DNA of 60,541 bases from positions 1 to 60,541 of the forward strand of contig JBAWVS010000009.1 of NCBI GenBank assembly GCA_037147175.1, written 5' to 3'. Below the pieces are notes generated by a model. It saw nothing but the letters and a program-made list of their open reading frames with translations. It did not search any database and was not told where the DNA came from. Each line of letters begins with the position of its first letter. Within the stretch, counting starts at the first letter, position 1. The position numbers were made by a program, and so were the translations under genes. This document shows positions 7,379 to 17,700 of this stretch, in pieces. The stretch is from a bacterium (GTDB taxonomy: Bacteria > Cyanobacteriota > Vampirovibrionia > Gastranaerophilales > UBA9971).

Positions 7379-8972
7379 ATCTTTTAATATTTTTATTTTC
7401 AGTTTCTTTAGCTTTTAATTGTTTTTCTCTTGCTTTGTTGGTCATAAAGTTGTTAAGAGCAGGCATTCCCAGTCCTAAAACCAGCATTGACCAGGCAAAT
7501 CCTCCTATGATTGCAGCAGCGTGAATTGCCATATTTTTATTTACTGTAGCAGCAGGGAGATTTTTATTCATTGCTCTTATTTCGCTTGGAGTTTTTAGTG
7601 ATAAATTGCTAAGCCAGTTAGAAGCAGTTTTAAGTGCTGCTTTGATTGGATTTGCGTTTTTGTCAACTATAGGACCTGTTATATTAACAAAAGACAGTCC
7701 TTTTTTGTCTGCAAGATGTGCAATTCCTTTAGTAACAAAGCCTCCTAAAACGAGCCAGTTAAGAAAACCACAAGAATCTCTGAGTGTAGTAACTTTTACT
7801 TCCTGCTCATCTCTGGAACAAAGAACTCTAGACACAAGACTAGTACCGTAAATTAACTTTATAAGATCCATATGCGCACTTTTGCCTTTTAATTCAATGG
7901 TATCCATAAAGTTTTTAGCCCCGCCGGACTTAAAAAATCCTCTATTTTTACTGAAAGCACCCATTGTAATAAGAGTAATTGATCCTAATATTCCGGCGCC
8001 AATGCCTTTTGCGAGCCAGAGGCCTGCTTTGTTTTTCTTTTTTTCAGGATTATTCTGGGCAGTCTTCTCTTGTTTTCCAAAATCTTGATAAGCAGAATAG
8101 CCGCTTTTTCCTGTTCTTAGTCTTGTAATAGCATTATTAATGGCAGGCAAAGTAATAATACCTGCTATGGATAAACCTGTTGCCCAGAGGGTTTTCTTTT
8201 TGGAGAATTTAACGATATGATCAACAGTTCCTTCAAGTTTTTCAGGCAATGTTGTAGTGAATTTTTTGCCTACAGAAACAATATCTTCCAAAAGTGTATT
8301 TATATCTGTCGAAAAATGAGGTTCTGTGCCGACTTTTACTTTAAGAAAATCAGCGGCTCCTGTATGCAATGTATAATCTTCAGCTACTCCAGAAAGTAAT
8401 TTCTTTTCGAATTTTTTGTCCTGATTATTCATCATCAAGTCGGTGAGACTTTCCGAGAATGAATCCAGCTCTCTTTTACCAAGCTTATTAAAAGTAGTAT
8501 TCGTGGTGGTTGCTGCTGTATTTTCCAGAATTAAGTTATTATATTTTTTTATAATTTTATATTTTTCTTCCTGTGTTGAAGTTTCAGGATGGAAATTTCT
8601 TCCGCCCGCCATTTTCCAGGCTTCGTGAAGACTTCTTATAGTGTCTTTTCCTGCCCCAATTCCTTTATACCCCTGACTTGCCATCATTAAAGCCGCAACA
8701 ATTCCGGGACCAAAAGGATTAAATAAAACAGGAGCAACTTCTCTAAAAAGAGTTTCTGTTCCGTAAACAGGGTTTTGTTTGTAATCAGTATAAGTTCTGG
8801 GCGCAATCATAGTAGTAGCATCCAAAAACGCCACTTCTGCAACAGGGTTTTGCTTTAAATACTCTAATCCTCCTGCAAGAACTCTCGAAGAGAGTGCATC
8901 TGCAAAGCCAAAAGAAACAGATTTTTTATTTTTTTCATATGTAACATAATTTTTTTGTGCAACTGAAAGCAT
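7371..8972 (-). CDS. Large membrane protein of unknown function with F-motif tag
   Basis: 533 residues; family not recognised. Residues 1-25 are polar with SVSFGF at 18-23, the shared tag motif, followed by an amphipathic Ala-rich part. Hydrophobic stretches likely to span or associate with membrane occur near the middle (LWATGLSIAGIITLP, GIGAGILGSITLITMGAF), around NWLVLGGFVTKGI, and near the C-terminus (AAAIIGGFAWSMLVLGLGM). The tail is Lys-rich and soluble. There is no cleavable signal peptide. It precedes the Anbu operon on the same strand with about 50 nt between, so partial readthrough is possible. Confidence 0.7.
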   Translation of the reverse strand: MLSVAQKNYVTYEKNKKSVSFGFADALSSRVLAGGLEYLKQNPVAEVAFLDATTMIAPRTYTDYKQNPVYGTETLFREVAPVLFNPFGPGIVAALMMASQGYKGIGAGKDTIRSLHEAWKMAGGRNFHPETSTQEEKYKIIKKYNNLILENTAATTTNTTFNKLGKRELDSFSESLTDLMMNNQDKKFEKKLLSGVAEDYTLHTGAADFLKVKVGTEPHFSTDINTLLEDIVSVGKKFTTTLPEKLEGTVDHIVKFSKKKTLWATGLSIAGIITLPAINNAITRLRTGKSGYSAYQDFGKQEKTAQNNPEKKKNKAGLWLAKGIGAGILGSITLITMGAFSKNRGFFKSGGAKNFMDTIELKGKSAHMDLIKLIYGTSLVSRVLCSRDEQEVKVTTLRDSCGFLNWLVLGGFVTKGIAHLADKKGLSFVNITGPIVDKNANPIKAALKTASNWLSNLSLKTPSEIRAMNKNLPAATVNKNMAIHAAAIIGGFAWSMLVLGLGMPALNNFMTNKAREKQLKAKETENKNIKRLV

Positions 8973-9375
8973 TAAATTTATTAACCTTCCCGATTCTGTT
9001 CTTACTCTTTTTAACTTGTTTGCTTTTACATTTTTATATGGAGAGATATTAGTATTAAAAATTGTTAGATCGATAAAGTGTTCTTTTTACAATTCTTCTA
9101 TTATTTTAAATTAGCCTATTTAATTAAAGTCTGTCAATAATAAAAATTGCGCAAAACAAAGAGTAACTCTGAAAAAATCAAATTTGGTATAAAAAAATTT
9201 TTTTCAAAAAATCAATAATTTATAAAATTTTTTTTAAAAAATATAAGTTTGAATTCAAAAAATTTGAAATTTTTCAAATTTTTTTGAAAATTATTATAAT
9301 ATTTTGAAAATTTTGTAATTTTTTAAAATCTAAAAAAAAATAAATTTTTACATTACTTATAAAGTTTTATTAAGT
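8973..9375. other. Very AT-rich gene-free stretch with a G/C-poor hairpin
   Basis: No gene seen. The segment from about 9170 to 9360 is almost pure A/T. It includes an almost perfect 13-bp inverted repeat, AAAAAATTTGAAA at 9257-9269 and its complement at 9272-9284, followed by T. It separates the minus-strand membrane-protein gene from rightward promoters, so it could hold a leftward promoter or curved DNA. Confidence 0.5.
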
Positions 9376-9404
9376 TTGGTTACTTTTTATTACACCGGTA
9401 GGAT
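9376..9404 (+). promoter_or_regulatory. Promoter P1 of the candidate small RNA
   Basis: TTGGTT (9376-9381), 17 nt, TAGGAT (9399-9404). The 30-nt region is a near copy of the promoter at 9639-9667, sharing ACTTTTT-[A/G]-TTA and CGG just before the -10 box. The conservation of spacer bases suggests a common regulator or recent duplication. Confidence 0.6.
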
Positions 9405-9410
9405 AACAAA

Positions 9411-9583
9411 AAAATATCAAAGCTTGATTTTTGTTTTAATATTTTTCAACAAAGTTTTTTGTTACATTTTTGTAAGATGTTTTGATTATATTAAAACAAA
9501 AAATCCTTTTACGAACGACTCAGCATGCCATCAATCTTTCATTTCTCCCTTCAGTAGGGGATTTCCGGCATGCAGTATTTTTT
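9411..9583 (+). ncRNA. Candidate structured small RNA
   Basis: About 170 nt bounded by promoter P1 and an intrinsic terminator, with no convincing reading frame. Two structures are visible. One is a long hairpin pairing GATTTTTGTTTTAATAT (9426-9442) with 9488-9505, with one extra A. The other is a stem GCATGCC (9523-9529) with GGCATGC (9567-9573), which contains an inner TCCC/GGGA helix and is followed by a T run at 9576-9583. The family is not recognised; it does not look like 6S RNA, tmRNA or a known riboswitch to me. Confidence 0.45.
9523..9583 (+). terminator. Intrinsic terminator of the candidate small RNA
   Basis: Stem GCATGCC/GGCATGC around a nested small hairpin, then AGTATTTTTTT. 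No protein gene lies upstream on this strand. Confidence 0.55.
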
Positions 9584-9638
9584 TAAAAATTTGGACTGAT
9601 TAAGAACTTTGCACAAAGTATATTAACTTTTGTTAATT

Positions 9639-9667
9639 TTGTTTACTTTTTGTTATGACGGTAGAAT
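9639..9667 (+). promoter_or_regulatory. Promoter P2 of the alcohol dehydrogenase gene
   Basis: TTGTTT (9639-9644), 17 nt, TAGAAT (9662-9667), with CGG just before the -10. It lies about 43 nt before the ATG at 9710 and resembles P1 at 9376-9404. Confidence 0.65.
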
Positions 9668-9709
9668 AATATAAAAGTGTAAAATAATTAGCTTTATAGA
9701 AGTACAAAA

Positions 9710-10870
9710 ATGATTAATTTTTCTTTAAATCTAAAAACCCGTATCCACTTTGGCAAAGGTGCAATTTCAAATTTAAAATCCGAATTAAGTCCCTACAAAA
9801 GAATATTGCTTGTGACCGGCTCGGGAAGTGTTAAAAAATTTGGTATTTATGATACCGTAATGGCTGAATTATCGGCAACAGAAAAAGAAGTATACGAACT
9901 TTCAGGCATAAAGCCAAATCCTTCAATAGATTCTGTTTATGACGGAATAAAAATATGCAAAGAAAACAATATAGACTTTATTCTTGCTCTTGGCGGCGGC
10001 TCAGTAATTGATGCAGCAAAAGCAATAGCGGCAGGAGTTGTTTATAAAGGCGATGTTTGGGAGCTTTACCTTGATAACAGCAAATTCGAAGGGGCATTAA
10101 AAACAGGCTGTATCCTTACAATTGCTGCAACAGGCTCGGAATCTAACAGAAATTCAATAATTACAAATGAAAAAACAAAAGAGAAGCTGGGGCTTCGAAT
10201 GGAAGAGTTAAGACCGGAATTTGCCGTCCTTGACCCGACTTATACATATACACTTTCATCTGTTCAAACAGCTGCAAGCGTTGCAGATATTATGTCCCAT
10301 GTTTTCGAACAATATTTCTCATCGACAAAAGAGGCATGTTTAACAGATGGAATCTCTGAAAGCGTTTTGAAAACTTGTATAAAATTTGCCCCTGTTCTTT
10401 TAAAAGATCCGAAAAATTATGAAGCAAGGTCAGAAATTATGTGGGCATCAACAATTGCTTTAAACGGTCTGCTCACCGTTGGAAAACTCGGAGATTGGGC
10501 TTCGCACATGATAGAGCATGAGCTTTCTGCCTATTATGATTTAAACCACGGAATCGGGCTTGCAATACTTTTTCCGAATTGGATGAAAAGAGTCGCTGAT
10601 GACTCAAGACTTTGGAAATTCAGAGATTATGCAGTTAATGTCTGGGATTTTCCTGCATCTTTGAGCGATAGAGAACTTGCGGATGCTTCTATTAAAAAAA
10701 CAAGAGAATTTTTTAACAGTCTTAATCTCCCGTCAACCCTAAGAGAGGTTAATATTGACGAAAAATATTTCGAATTAATGGCTGAAAATATTGAAAAAAG
10801 GAAAACACTTGGTACTTTCAAAGTTCTTAACAAAGAAGATATAATTGAAATCTACAAGCTTTCTTTATAA
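9710..10870 (+). CDS. Iron-containing alcohol dehydrogenase (BDH/YqhD type)
   Basis: 386 residues, the usual length. It reduces aldehydes to alcohols (or the reverse) with NAD(P)H in the cytoplasm. The cofactor-binding LALGGGSVIDAAKAIAAG and AATGSESN are present. The metal ligands of group III dehydrogenases are also visible: Asp in ADIMSHVFEQY with its His, and His residues in HMIEHELSAYYDLNHGIGLA. The HELSA-YD-x-NHG block is typical of the BDH/YqhD subgroup. It precedes korAB by 53 nt and could dispose of reducing equivalents in fermentation. Its start has no clear SD site. Confidence 0.88.
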   Translation: MINFSLNLKTRIHFGKGAISNLKSELSPYKRILLVTGSGSVKKFGIYDTVMAELSATEKEVYELSGIKPNPSIDSVYDGIKICKENNIDFILALGGGSVIDAAKAIAAGVVYKGDVWELYLDNSKFEGALKTGCILTIAATGSESNRNSIITNEKTKEKLGLRMEELRPEFAVLDPTYTYTLSSVQTAASVADIMSHVFEQYFSSTKEACLTDGISESVLKTCIKFAPVLLKDPKNYEARSEIMWASTIALNGLLTVGKLGDWASHMIEHELSAYYDLNHGIGLAILFPNWMKRVADDSRLWKFRDYAVNVWDFPASLSDRELADASIKKTREFFNSLNLPSTLREVNIDEKYFELMAENIEKRKTLGTFKVLNKEDIIEIYKLSL

Positions 10871-10923
10871 AATAGTTAATTATAAAAGATAATTAGTAAA
10901 CTTATATATTAAAAGAGGAAACC

Positions 10924-12714
10924 ATGTCAGAAATTGTATTACGAATAGTTGGAAATCCCGGAGACGGTGTCATAAGTTCCGGTGATATCTTCACTCTGGC
11001 TTCAGCAAGAAGCGGAAGATACGTCAGTACACACAGATCATTCCCCACAGAAGTGCGCGGCGTTGATCAAAGTTTATATCAGCTTCGAATAAGCTCAAAA
11101 AAAATCCTAACACCTTCTGATAACGAAGATATTTTAATCGCTTTTAACGAAAAAACTTTAAGAGAAAACATTACAAGTCTTAAACCGGGCGGAATTCTTC
11201 TCTTTGATTCTTCGGAAACCGATAACACATTTGAAGAATATCCGGATATCGTTAAATATTTTGTTCCTATTTCCAATTGGGCTAAAGAATTTGGTTCAAT
11301 AAAAACAAAAAACATGGTCGCTCTCGGCATTTTATCAGGATTAATCCCGAATCTGGAGATTAAAGACCTGCTGAAAGACGATATTCAAAGACGATATGAA
11401 ACAAAAGGCGAAGAAATAATCAAATTAAACTTTAAGGCTCTTGATGCGGCATATAATTATGCACGACAAAATCTTGATAAAAATACAATTTTAGAAACAC
11501 TGAATATAGAAAAGAGCGGTAAAAAGCTTATTATGAGCGGTTGCGAAGCAATGGCTTATGGGGCACTGGTTGCAGGGTGCAGATTTTATTCAGGTTATCC
11601 AATTACACCTGCTACAGAAATTATGGAATTTCTTGCAAAAGAAATGCCTCGTCTTGGCGGCAACGTAATTCAATGTGAAGATGAAATAGCCGCAATTACT
11701 GCTGCTATCGGCGCATCATTTTCAGGTGTTAAAGCGATGACAGCCACAAGCGGTCCGGGGCTTTCACTGATGTCAGAAGCATTAGGACTTGCTTCAATGG
11801 CAGAAATCCCTGTCGTTATTGTTGATGTACAAAGAGGAGGTCCTAGTACTGGTCTTCCTACAAAAACAGAGCAATCCGACTTGAATCTTGCTATTTACGG
11901 TACTCACGGTGATACTCCAAAAATTGTTCTTGCTCCTATTAACGTTGAAGACAGTTTCTATCAAACAATAAAAGCTTTTAACTATGCGGAAAAATATCAG
12001 GTTCCCGTACTTATTCTCTCCGATGTTTCTCTTGGAGAAAGAAGAGAGTGCATAGATATGATAAATATTGATGAAATAGAAGTTATAAACAGGTTAAAGC
12101 CTGAGAAAACTCACAAAAATATACCTTATTCAAGATATGCAATAACAGATTCCGGTATCTCCCCGATGACAACACCTGGAGAAGAAGGCGGAACTTATAT
12201 TGCAACAGGACTTGAACATTCTGAAAACTCCGCACCTTCAAGCAAACCTGAAGTTCATGCGGCAATGACAGAAAAAAGATTTAAAAAACTTGATACAGCT
12301 ATTCATGACTTTTTGGCAGCTAAAAAATATGGAGATGACGATGCCAGATTTGGTATAATCAGTTGGGGCAGTACATCAGGAGCTGTTCTGGAAGCAATAG
12401 ACCAGGCAGATAAGTTGGGATATAAGGTTCAGGCACTTTATCCAAGAACGGTATATCCTTTCCCTTCAGAGTGGATAAATGATTTTCTGCGTAATAAAGA
12501 CATTGTTCTTATCGTAGAAAGAAATTACAGCGCTCAATTCGCTAATACTATTGTTTATAGATGTACATGTCTAAATAAAAATCTGCAAATACATAATTTG
12601 ATGAAATATAATGGAGAACCGTTTACAACTAACGAAATCTTATCAAAAATTGAACAGATTATTAAAGGTCAGTATTTAAAATTTACAACTCATCAGCCCG
12701 GATTAAAAATTTAA
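10924..12714 (+). CDS. korA: 2-oxoacid:ferredoxin oxidoreductase, fused gamma-alpha subunit
   Basis: 596 residues. Residues 1-190 are the gamma domain (GNPGDGVISSGDIF at the start, then RSFPTEVRGVDQS). From about 200 comes the alpha, pyrimidine-binding domain with YSGYPITPATEIMEFLA, ECEDE-like QCEDEIAAITAAIGAS, ATSGPGLSLMSEA and QRGGPSTGLPTKTEQSDL. It partners with the beta subunit downstream to oxidise 2-oxoglutarate or a related 2-oxoacid to acyl-CoA, reducing ferredoxin. The Kor-type fused arrangement fits 2-oxoglutarate better than pyruvate, but substrate is inferred. GAGG site just before ATG. Confidence 0.92.
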   Translation: MSEIVLRIVGNPGDGVISSGDIFTLASARSGRYVSTHRSFPTEVRGVDQSLYQLRISSKKILTPSDNEDILIAFNEKTLRENITSLKPGGILLFDSSETDNTFEEYPDIVKYFVPISNWAKEFGSIKTKNMVALGILSGLIPNLEIKDLLKDDIQRRYETKGEEIIKLNFKALDAAYNYARQNLDKNTILETLNIEKSGKKLIMSGCEAMAYGALVAGCRFYSGYPITPATEIMEFLAKEMPRLGGNVIQCEDEIAAITAAIGASFSGVKAMTATSGPGLSLMSEALGLASMAEIPVVIVDVQRGGPSTGLPTKTEQSDLNLAIYGTHGDTPKIVLAPINVEDSFYQTIKAFNYAEKYQVPVLILSDVSLGERRECIDMINIDEIEVINRLKPEKTHKNIPYSRYAITDSGISPMTTPGEEGGTYIATGLEHSENSAPSSKPEVHAAMTEKRFKKLDTAIHDFLAAKKYGDDDARFGIISWGSTSGAVLEAIDQADKLGYKVQALYPRTVYPFPSEWINDFLRNKDIVLIVERNYSAQFANTIVYRCTCLNKNLQIHNLMKYNGEPFTTNEILSKIEQIIKGQYLKFTTHQPGLKI

Positions 12715-12767
12715 AATATTTCAGTTTGGTATTATTAAAATAGTTTTAAAAATAAGGAGATATAAAA

Positions 12768-13628
12768 TTGGCTACAAAGACGCCAGATCAATACAGAAGC
12801 CCGGTAAACCCTACATGGTGCAAAGACTGTGGAGATTATAAAGTATTGGATTCATTAACTTCCGCGCTTGCAGAAGTTGCAGTAGAACCGCATAACATAG
12901 TATTAACCGCAGGTGTAGGCTGTGCCAGCCGTTTGCCTTTTTATACAAGTACATACGGATTTCATACGGTACATGGAAGAGCTCTACCTGCTGCGATAGG
13001 TATTAAAGTCGCAAATAGAGAAAGAACAGTTATATCAGTAGGTGGTGACGGCGATGCTTTCAGCATAGGCGGAAACCATTTTATACATACTTCAAGAAAA
13101 AACCCTGATATTACGTATATTGTAATGGATAATGAAATCTATGGACTTACAAAAGGACAGAACTCTCCGACTTCTCATGAGGACTTATTGACCAAAATTA
13201 ATCCTTATGAAGTTGTTGAAGATAGAATTAACCCTGTTTTAATGGCGCTTTCTTTTAATACATCATTTATTGCCCGCGCATTTTGCGATGAAACAGAGCA
13301 GTTAAAAGATATAATTGCAAGAGCAATAAGACATAAAGGCTTTTCTTTTGTGCATGTTCTATCTCCATGTACTCAATATAATGAAAAAGTTACGTATGAT
13401 TCTCTAAAAAAACGAATACAGGCACTTCCCGAAAATCATGACAGATTGGACAGACTTTTGGGAATGAAATATGCGTTTACACAAGAGCCGCTTTATACAG
13501 GAATTTTCTACGAAAATGAAAGACCTACTTTGCACGACAAACTTGATAATATAAAAGAAATGTCCAGAGCTGAAGTTGGAAATCCTGAGAATTACAGTCT
13601 TCAAGACATTATGAAACAGTTTGAATAA
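12768..13628 (+). CDS. korB: 2-oxoacid:ferredoxin oxidoreductase beta subunit (TPP-binding)
   Basis: 286 residues from TTG at 12768, with AAGGAGAT 7 nt upstream; the first residues ATKTPDQYRSPVNPTWCKDCGDY fit the family. Cysteines WCKDCGDY and GVGCASR are ligands of the 4Fe-4S cluster. The thiamine diphosphate motif is VGGDGDAFSIGGNH...DNEIYGLTKGQ. It forms the catalytic heterodimer with the gene 53 nt upstream. No separate ferredoxin-like delta subunit lies nearby, as is common for Kor enzymes of this fused type. Confidence 0.93.
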   Translation: MATKTPDQYRSPVNPTWCKDCGDYKVLDSLTSALAEVAVEPHNIVLTAGVGCASRLPFYTSTYGFHTVHGRALPAAIGIKVANRERTVISVGGDGDAFSIGGNHFIHTSRKNPDITYIVMDNEIYGLTKGQNSPTSHEDLLTKINPYEVVEDRINPVLMALSFNTSFIARAFCDETEQLKDIIARAIRHKGFSFVHVLSPCTQYNEKVTYDSLKKRIQALPENHDRLDRLLGMKYAFTQEPLYTGIFYENERPTLHDKLDNIKEMSRAEVGNPENYSLQDIMKQFE

Positions 13629-13686
13629 ATCAAGCTATATAACCTTTAAAGGCTTGTTTTAGTGGCTGCACTTAAAGTAAAAGCGT

Positions 13687-14550
13687 CTAAGGAACCATAA
13701 CGGCTAATCCGTTATGTATTAGGCTTATATCAACTTTTTGGGAAGAACAGGCTTCACCGTCAACATGAAACTTATTGTTATTTGTTTTGATGCTAATGCT
13801 GTGGGTTTTTCCATACATTACGTTTGGACCGATTTTATGTTTGTTAAATAAAATTTGAAAAAACACAGTTAAAAATTCCCGTATATTTCTTGCACGAAGC
13901 ACGAAAACATCGAGTTTTCCGTCAGAAATATCGCTTTCAGGCGATACAGAAAACTTGTCCCTGAACATATTGCCTGAATTTGAAACAATAACCGCAGAAG
14001 CTTTTACATTAAAGCACTTATTATCAGTGCGAATTTCGAACGATTTTGTTCTAAGGTTTAAAATGCTTTTTATGCCCTGAACTAAATATGCCAAATATCC
14101 GAATTTGTTTTTCAGAAAAGAATTTGCTCCGTTAACAATATCAGCATCCATTCCATAGCCGACTCTTAATGCAAAATAGGAATTTCCTGCTTTGCCTACG
14201 TCTATAAGTTTTTTTGTTCCATTAATCAATATATCAACAGCCTGTGAAATATTTTGGGGGATATTTAATTTTTCTGCCAGTAAATTTGCTGTTCCGCAGG
14301 GAATTATTCCCAATTTTATACCTTTGTTTACAATATAAGGCAAAACCGCCAGAACCGTACCGTCTCCGCCAATGGCAACAACGGTATCAAAATTTTCTAT
14401 ATGAACAGTATTATTTAAATCAAGAATATTTATAAATTTAAAACAAATTTCTTTTTTAGAGAAAAGTTTTTTTATATATTGAAGTTTTTTTAAAATACTT
14501 CCTTTGCCTGCTTTATCGTTGTAGATAAATAAAAAATTTCTGTTGCTCAT
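13687..14550 (-). CDS. Diacylglycerol/lipid kinase family protein (YegS/BmrU-like)
   Basis: 287 residues. The kinase signature is clear: NDKAGKGS near the N-terminus, VAIGGDGTVLAVLPYI and LGIIPCGTANLLAEKLNIP, followed by GKAGNSYFALRVGYGMDADIV. The C-terminal beta domain has DISDGKLDVFVL and FHVDGEA. Members phosphorylate diacylglycerol or a related lipid at the cytoplasmic membrane face; the exact lipid is not readable. It converges with korB and stands alone. Start ATG; the region upstream is AT-rich. Confidence 0.88.
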   Translation of the reverse strand: MSNRNFLFIYNDKAGKGSILKKLQYIKKLFSKKEICFKFINILDLNNTVHIENFDTVVAIGGDGTVLAVLPYIVNKGIKLGIIPCGTANLLAEKLNIPQNISQAVDILINGTKKLIDVGKAGNSYFALRVGYGMDADIVNGANSFLKNKFGYLAYLVQGIKSILNLRTKSFEIRTDNKCFNVKASAVIVSNSGNMFRDKFSVSPESDISDGKLDVFVLRARNIREFLTVFFQILFNKHKIGPNVMYGKTHSISIKTNNNKFHVDGEACSSQKVDISLIHNGLAVMVP

Positions 14551-14700
14551 GATTTATCTGCCGGTTTGGAGTTTAATATATTAGATAAATCCTATTTTAA
14601 AGCAAACAAGATAAAAATTGTGAAATTTTTTTTATTTTTTAAATATATTAAATTCAGCAAAATAAAACTCGTTTTAGCCATCCAATCAAATTAAATTTAT

Positions 14701-14725
14701 GCTCGCAATGACGATTTTGGCAATT
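14701..14725 (+). repeat. Fragment of the MITE-like repeat (right end)
   Basis: GCTCGCAATGACGATTTTGG then CAATT. The same right end closes the repeat at 31528-31717. It lies 9 nt from the stop of the hybrid kinase gene. Confidence 0.6.
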
Positions 14726-14733
14726 CGAGTGTT

Positions 14734-17700
14734 TTAATTTAACAGATCAGAATATTTTTGAATATCTTTCAATAATAAATCACATAAAAACATATCGTTT
14801 GATTTTGCTGAATTTTCCAATCTTAAGGCAAGTTCGTTTAGTTCTTTTATTCTTAAATTCGCACTGGAGCCTTTCATCAAATGTGCTTGAGAAGCTATTT
14901 CTTTAAAATCATCTTCGATAATAGCTTTATTAATGCTTTCTATCATAGGAGGAATTGTTTTTATGTATTCATCGAGAATCTCTACGGCTTCAGGTTCTGA
15001 AAATCCTATATTTTCAATAATTTCAGAGAGAATAGAACTCATTAAAATTTGTTTTTTATCTAATTGTTTAACAGTCAAATGTTTTTTTATAGTTTCAATG
15101 AAAAGTTTATCGTTAAAAGGTTTAGCGATATAATCATTCATCCCGAAGGACAAGCATTTCTCGATATCCCCTTCAAGAGCGTGAGCTGTTAAGGCAATAA
15201 TTGGAACATGTTTTTTTTCGTTGTCTGTAGTTTCTTTTGAAACTTCTATAGCTCTTATTTTTTCAGATGCCTCATAGCCGTCTAAAATTGGCATTTGGCA
15301 ATCCATTAAAATAAGGTCATAATTATGGTTTTGATATGCTTCGACTGCCTTAACTCCATTTGAGACAATATCGCAGAGGAAACCCTCTTTATTTAAAATC
15401 TTTGTTGTTAATTTTTGATTTGTTTCATTATCTTCAGCCAGAAGTATTTTAAAATTTTTATTAATAGGTCTTTCTTTAAAGTCATATTCGTCGATAAGCA
15501 CATCTGTCTTTAAATTAGTCTGCTGCGGTTTTGCTTCCAGTGCAATGTTTATACACTCAAACATAGCATTTTTTTTAATCGGTTTTATTAAATATCCGGC
15601 GAATTCTTTTTCTTTAGCTTTTTTACTTTCACCTCTTTGATTTAGTGATGTAATTGAAATAAGAGGAATATCGGCAAATTCAGGAATAGATTTTATTTCA
15701 AAAGCAAGCATCATTCCGTACGGACCGGTCATATTATAATCAAGAAGAATAACATCAATAGTAGGCACTGATTTTAAGATTGATAATGCATTTTCTGTAG
15801 AATCAGCCTTATAAACATTGCACCCTGTTTCACCCAAGTAATCGCTCATAATTTTTAAGTTTGTTAAATTTCGCTCAGCCACAAGAATATTTTTTCCTTC
15901 TAAAGAAATTGAAGCTGTTTCTAATGTTTCGCTGTTATTACATTTTTCGAATTCAGCAGTAAATGAAAACAGAGAACCTTTGCCTTCTTCGCTGGTTACG
16001 CTGATTTTTCCATTCATCAACTCAATTATTTTTTTAGAAATAGTTAATCCCAGCCCTGTTCCTCCGAATTTTCTTGTCGCAGAGGCATCAGCCTGTGTGA
16101 AGGATTCAAAGATGGCTTTTTGTTTGTCTTGAGCGATGCCGATGCCTGTATCGGAAACTTCAAATTTCAAGGTTACCGAATTATTTTGTTCTGATTCTTT
16201 ATTAACAGTTATCAATATTTCGCCCTGATTTGTAAATTTAACTGCATTATTAACAAGGTTGTTCAGGACTTGTTTTAATCTGCCGGGATCACCCGCGATT
16301 TTTTGCGGAACGTCTGAATGAATAAACGAGCTAATTTCCAATTCTTTTTTATAGGCTGTAGACATTGCCAAAACAGCAATATCCTCGACATTAGACCTTA
16401 TATCAAAGTCGATAGTTTCCATTAGCATTTTTCCTGCTTCAATTTTAGAAAAATCAAGAATGTCATTGATAATATTTAATAACAATTCAGATGATTTTTT
16501 AGTTTCTTGAGCAAAATCTTCCTGTTCTTCATTAAGATCAGTACTTAATAATAGGCTGGTAAACCCGATTACACCGTTCATAGGCGTTCTTATTTCATGG
16601 CTCATGTTTGCCAGAAATTCACTTTTTATTTTGTTGGCTTCTTCTGCAAGTTCTTTTGCCTTAATTATTTCTATTTCAGCTTTTTTACGTGCTGTTATAT
16701 CTCTGACTGAAGCCAGTAAAAGCTGTCTGCCTTCCATTTCTATTCTACTGAGTATTACATCTGCATGAAACTCTTCTCCCGTTCCATAACGCTTGTGAAC
16801 CCAATCGAACTGATTATTTCCATTTTTCATTGCTGTTTTAATGTTCTCAATAGAGGCTGTTATAGAATCCGTACCATCAGGCTGCTTTTTAGGTGATAAT
16901 GTTGATGGGTGCATTGAGCAAAATTCTTTTTTTGTTGAACATCTAAACATTGATAAAGCTACAGAGTTACAATCAATAAAGCTTTTCTCATCAAGAAGCA
17001 TAACCGCATCGCTGGTTGAATCGAATAGGGTACGATATTTAGCCTCTGAGCGGTGTAGTGTTTCTTCAGCTCGTTTTTGTTGGGTTGTATCTCGTATTAT
17101 ACCCGTAGTGCCAATTATATTATTGTTTTTATCTTTTACAGGTTTTATATAGTACTCTGCAAACCAGATTTTTCCGTTTCTGTCCAGAAACGATTTTTCA
17201 AAAACAATTTGCTTCCCTGACTCTATAACCTGAAGATCACGTTTTTTGTTTTCATCAGCCATGTTTGCGGGCATGAAATCGTGGTCTGTCTTGCCTATGA
17301 CAGTTTCCCTGGAGAGCTTACAAATTTCTATAAATTGGTCATTTATTGTTAAGTACCTGTGATTTTTATCTTTTAGCCAGGCAATATATGGCAGGTTATT
17401 TAAAATGGTATTTTTTTCTGATTCTGATTCCAGAATTTTTTCTTCGGCTTTTTTTCTGTCAGTTATATCCAGAGCAGTTTCAACAACTCCTATCAGTTTT
17501 TTGTTTTCATCAAAAACAGGATTAGCAAGTACGAGAAGAATTCTTCCGTTATATATATCCACTTCGGCTTCTTGGGGCAAGCCTGTTTGCATTGCTTTGG
17601 CTACAGGACACATTGCATGATGTTCATCAGAGTGATGTCTTACTTGATAACATAAGCTGCCGATCATTTCACTTTCTTTCATCCCGAAAGCATCGCAGCC

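Noticed and set aside
9376-9603. 75-codon rightward open frame
   Set aside because: It overlaps the promoter, both hairpins and the terminator of the candidate small RNA, has no SD site and an unlikely composition.
8973-9709. Replication origin
   Set aside because: AT-rich DNA is present, but no dnaA/dnaN genes or clustered TTATCCACA boxes were seen.
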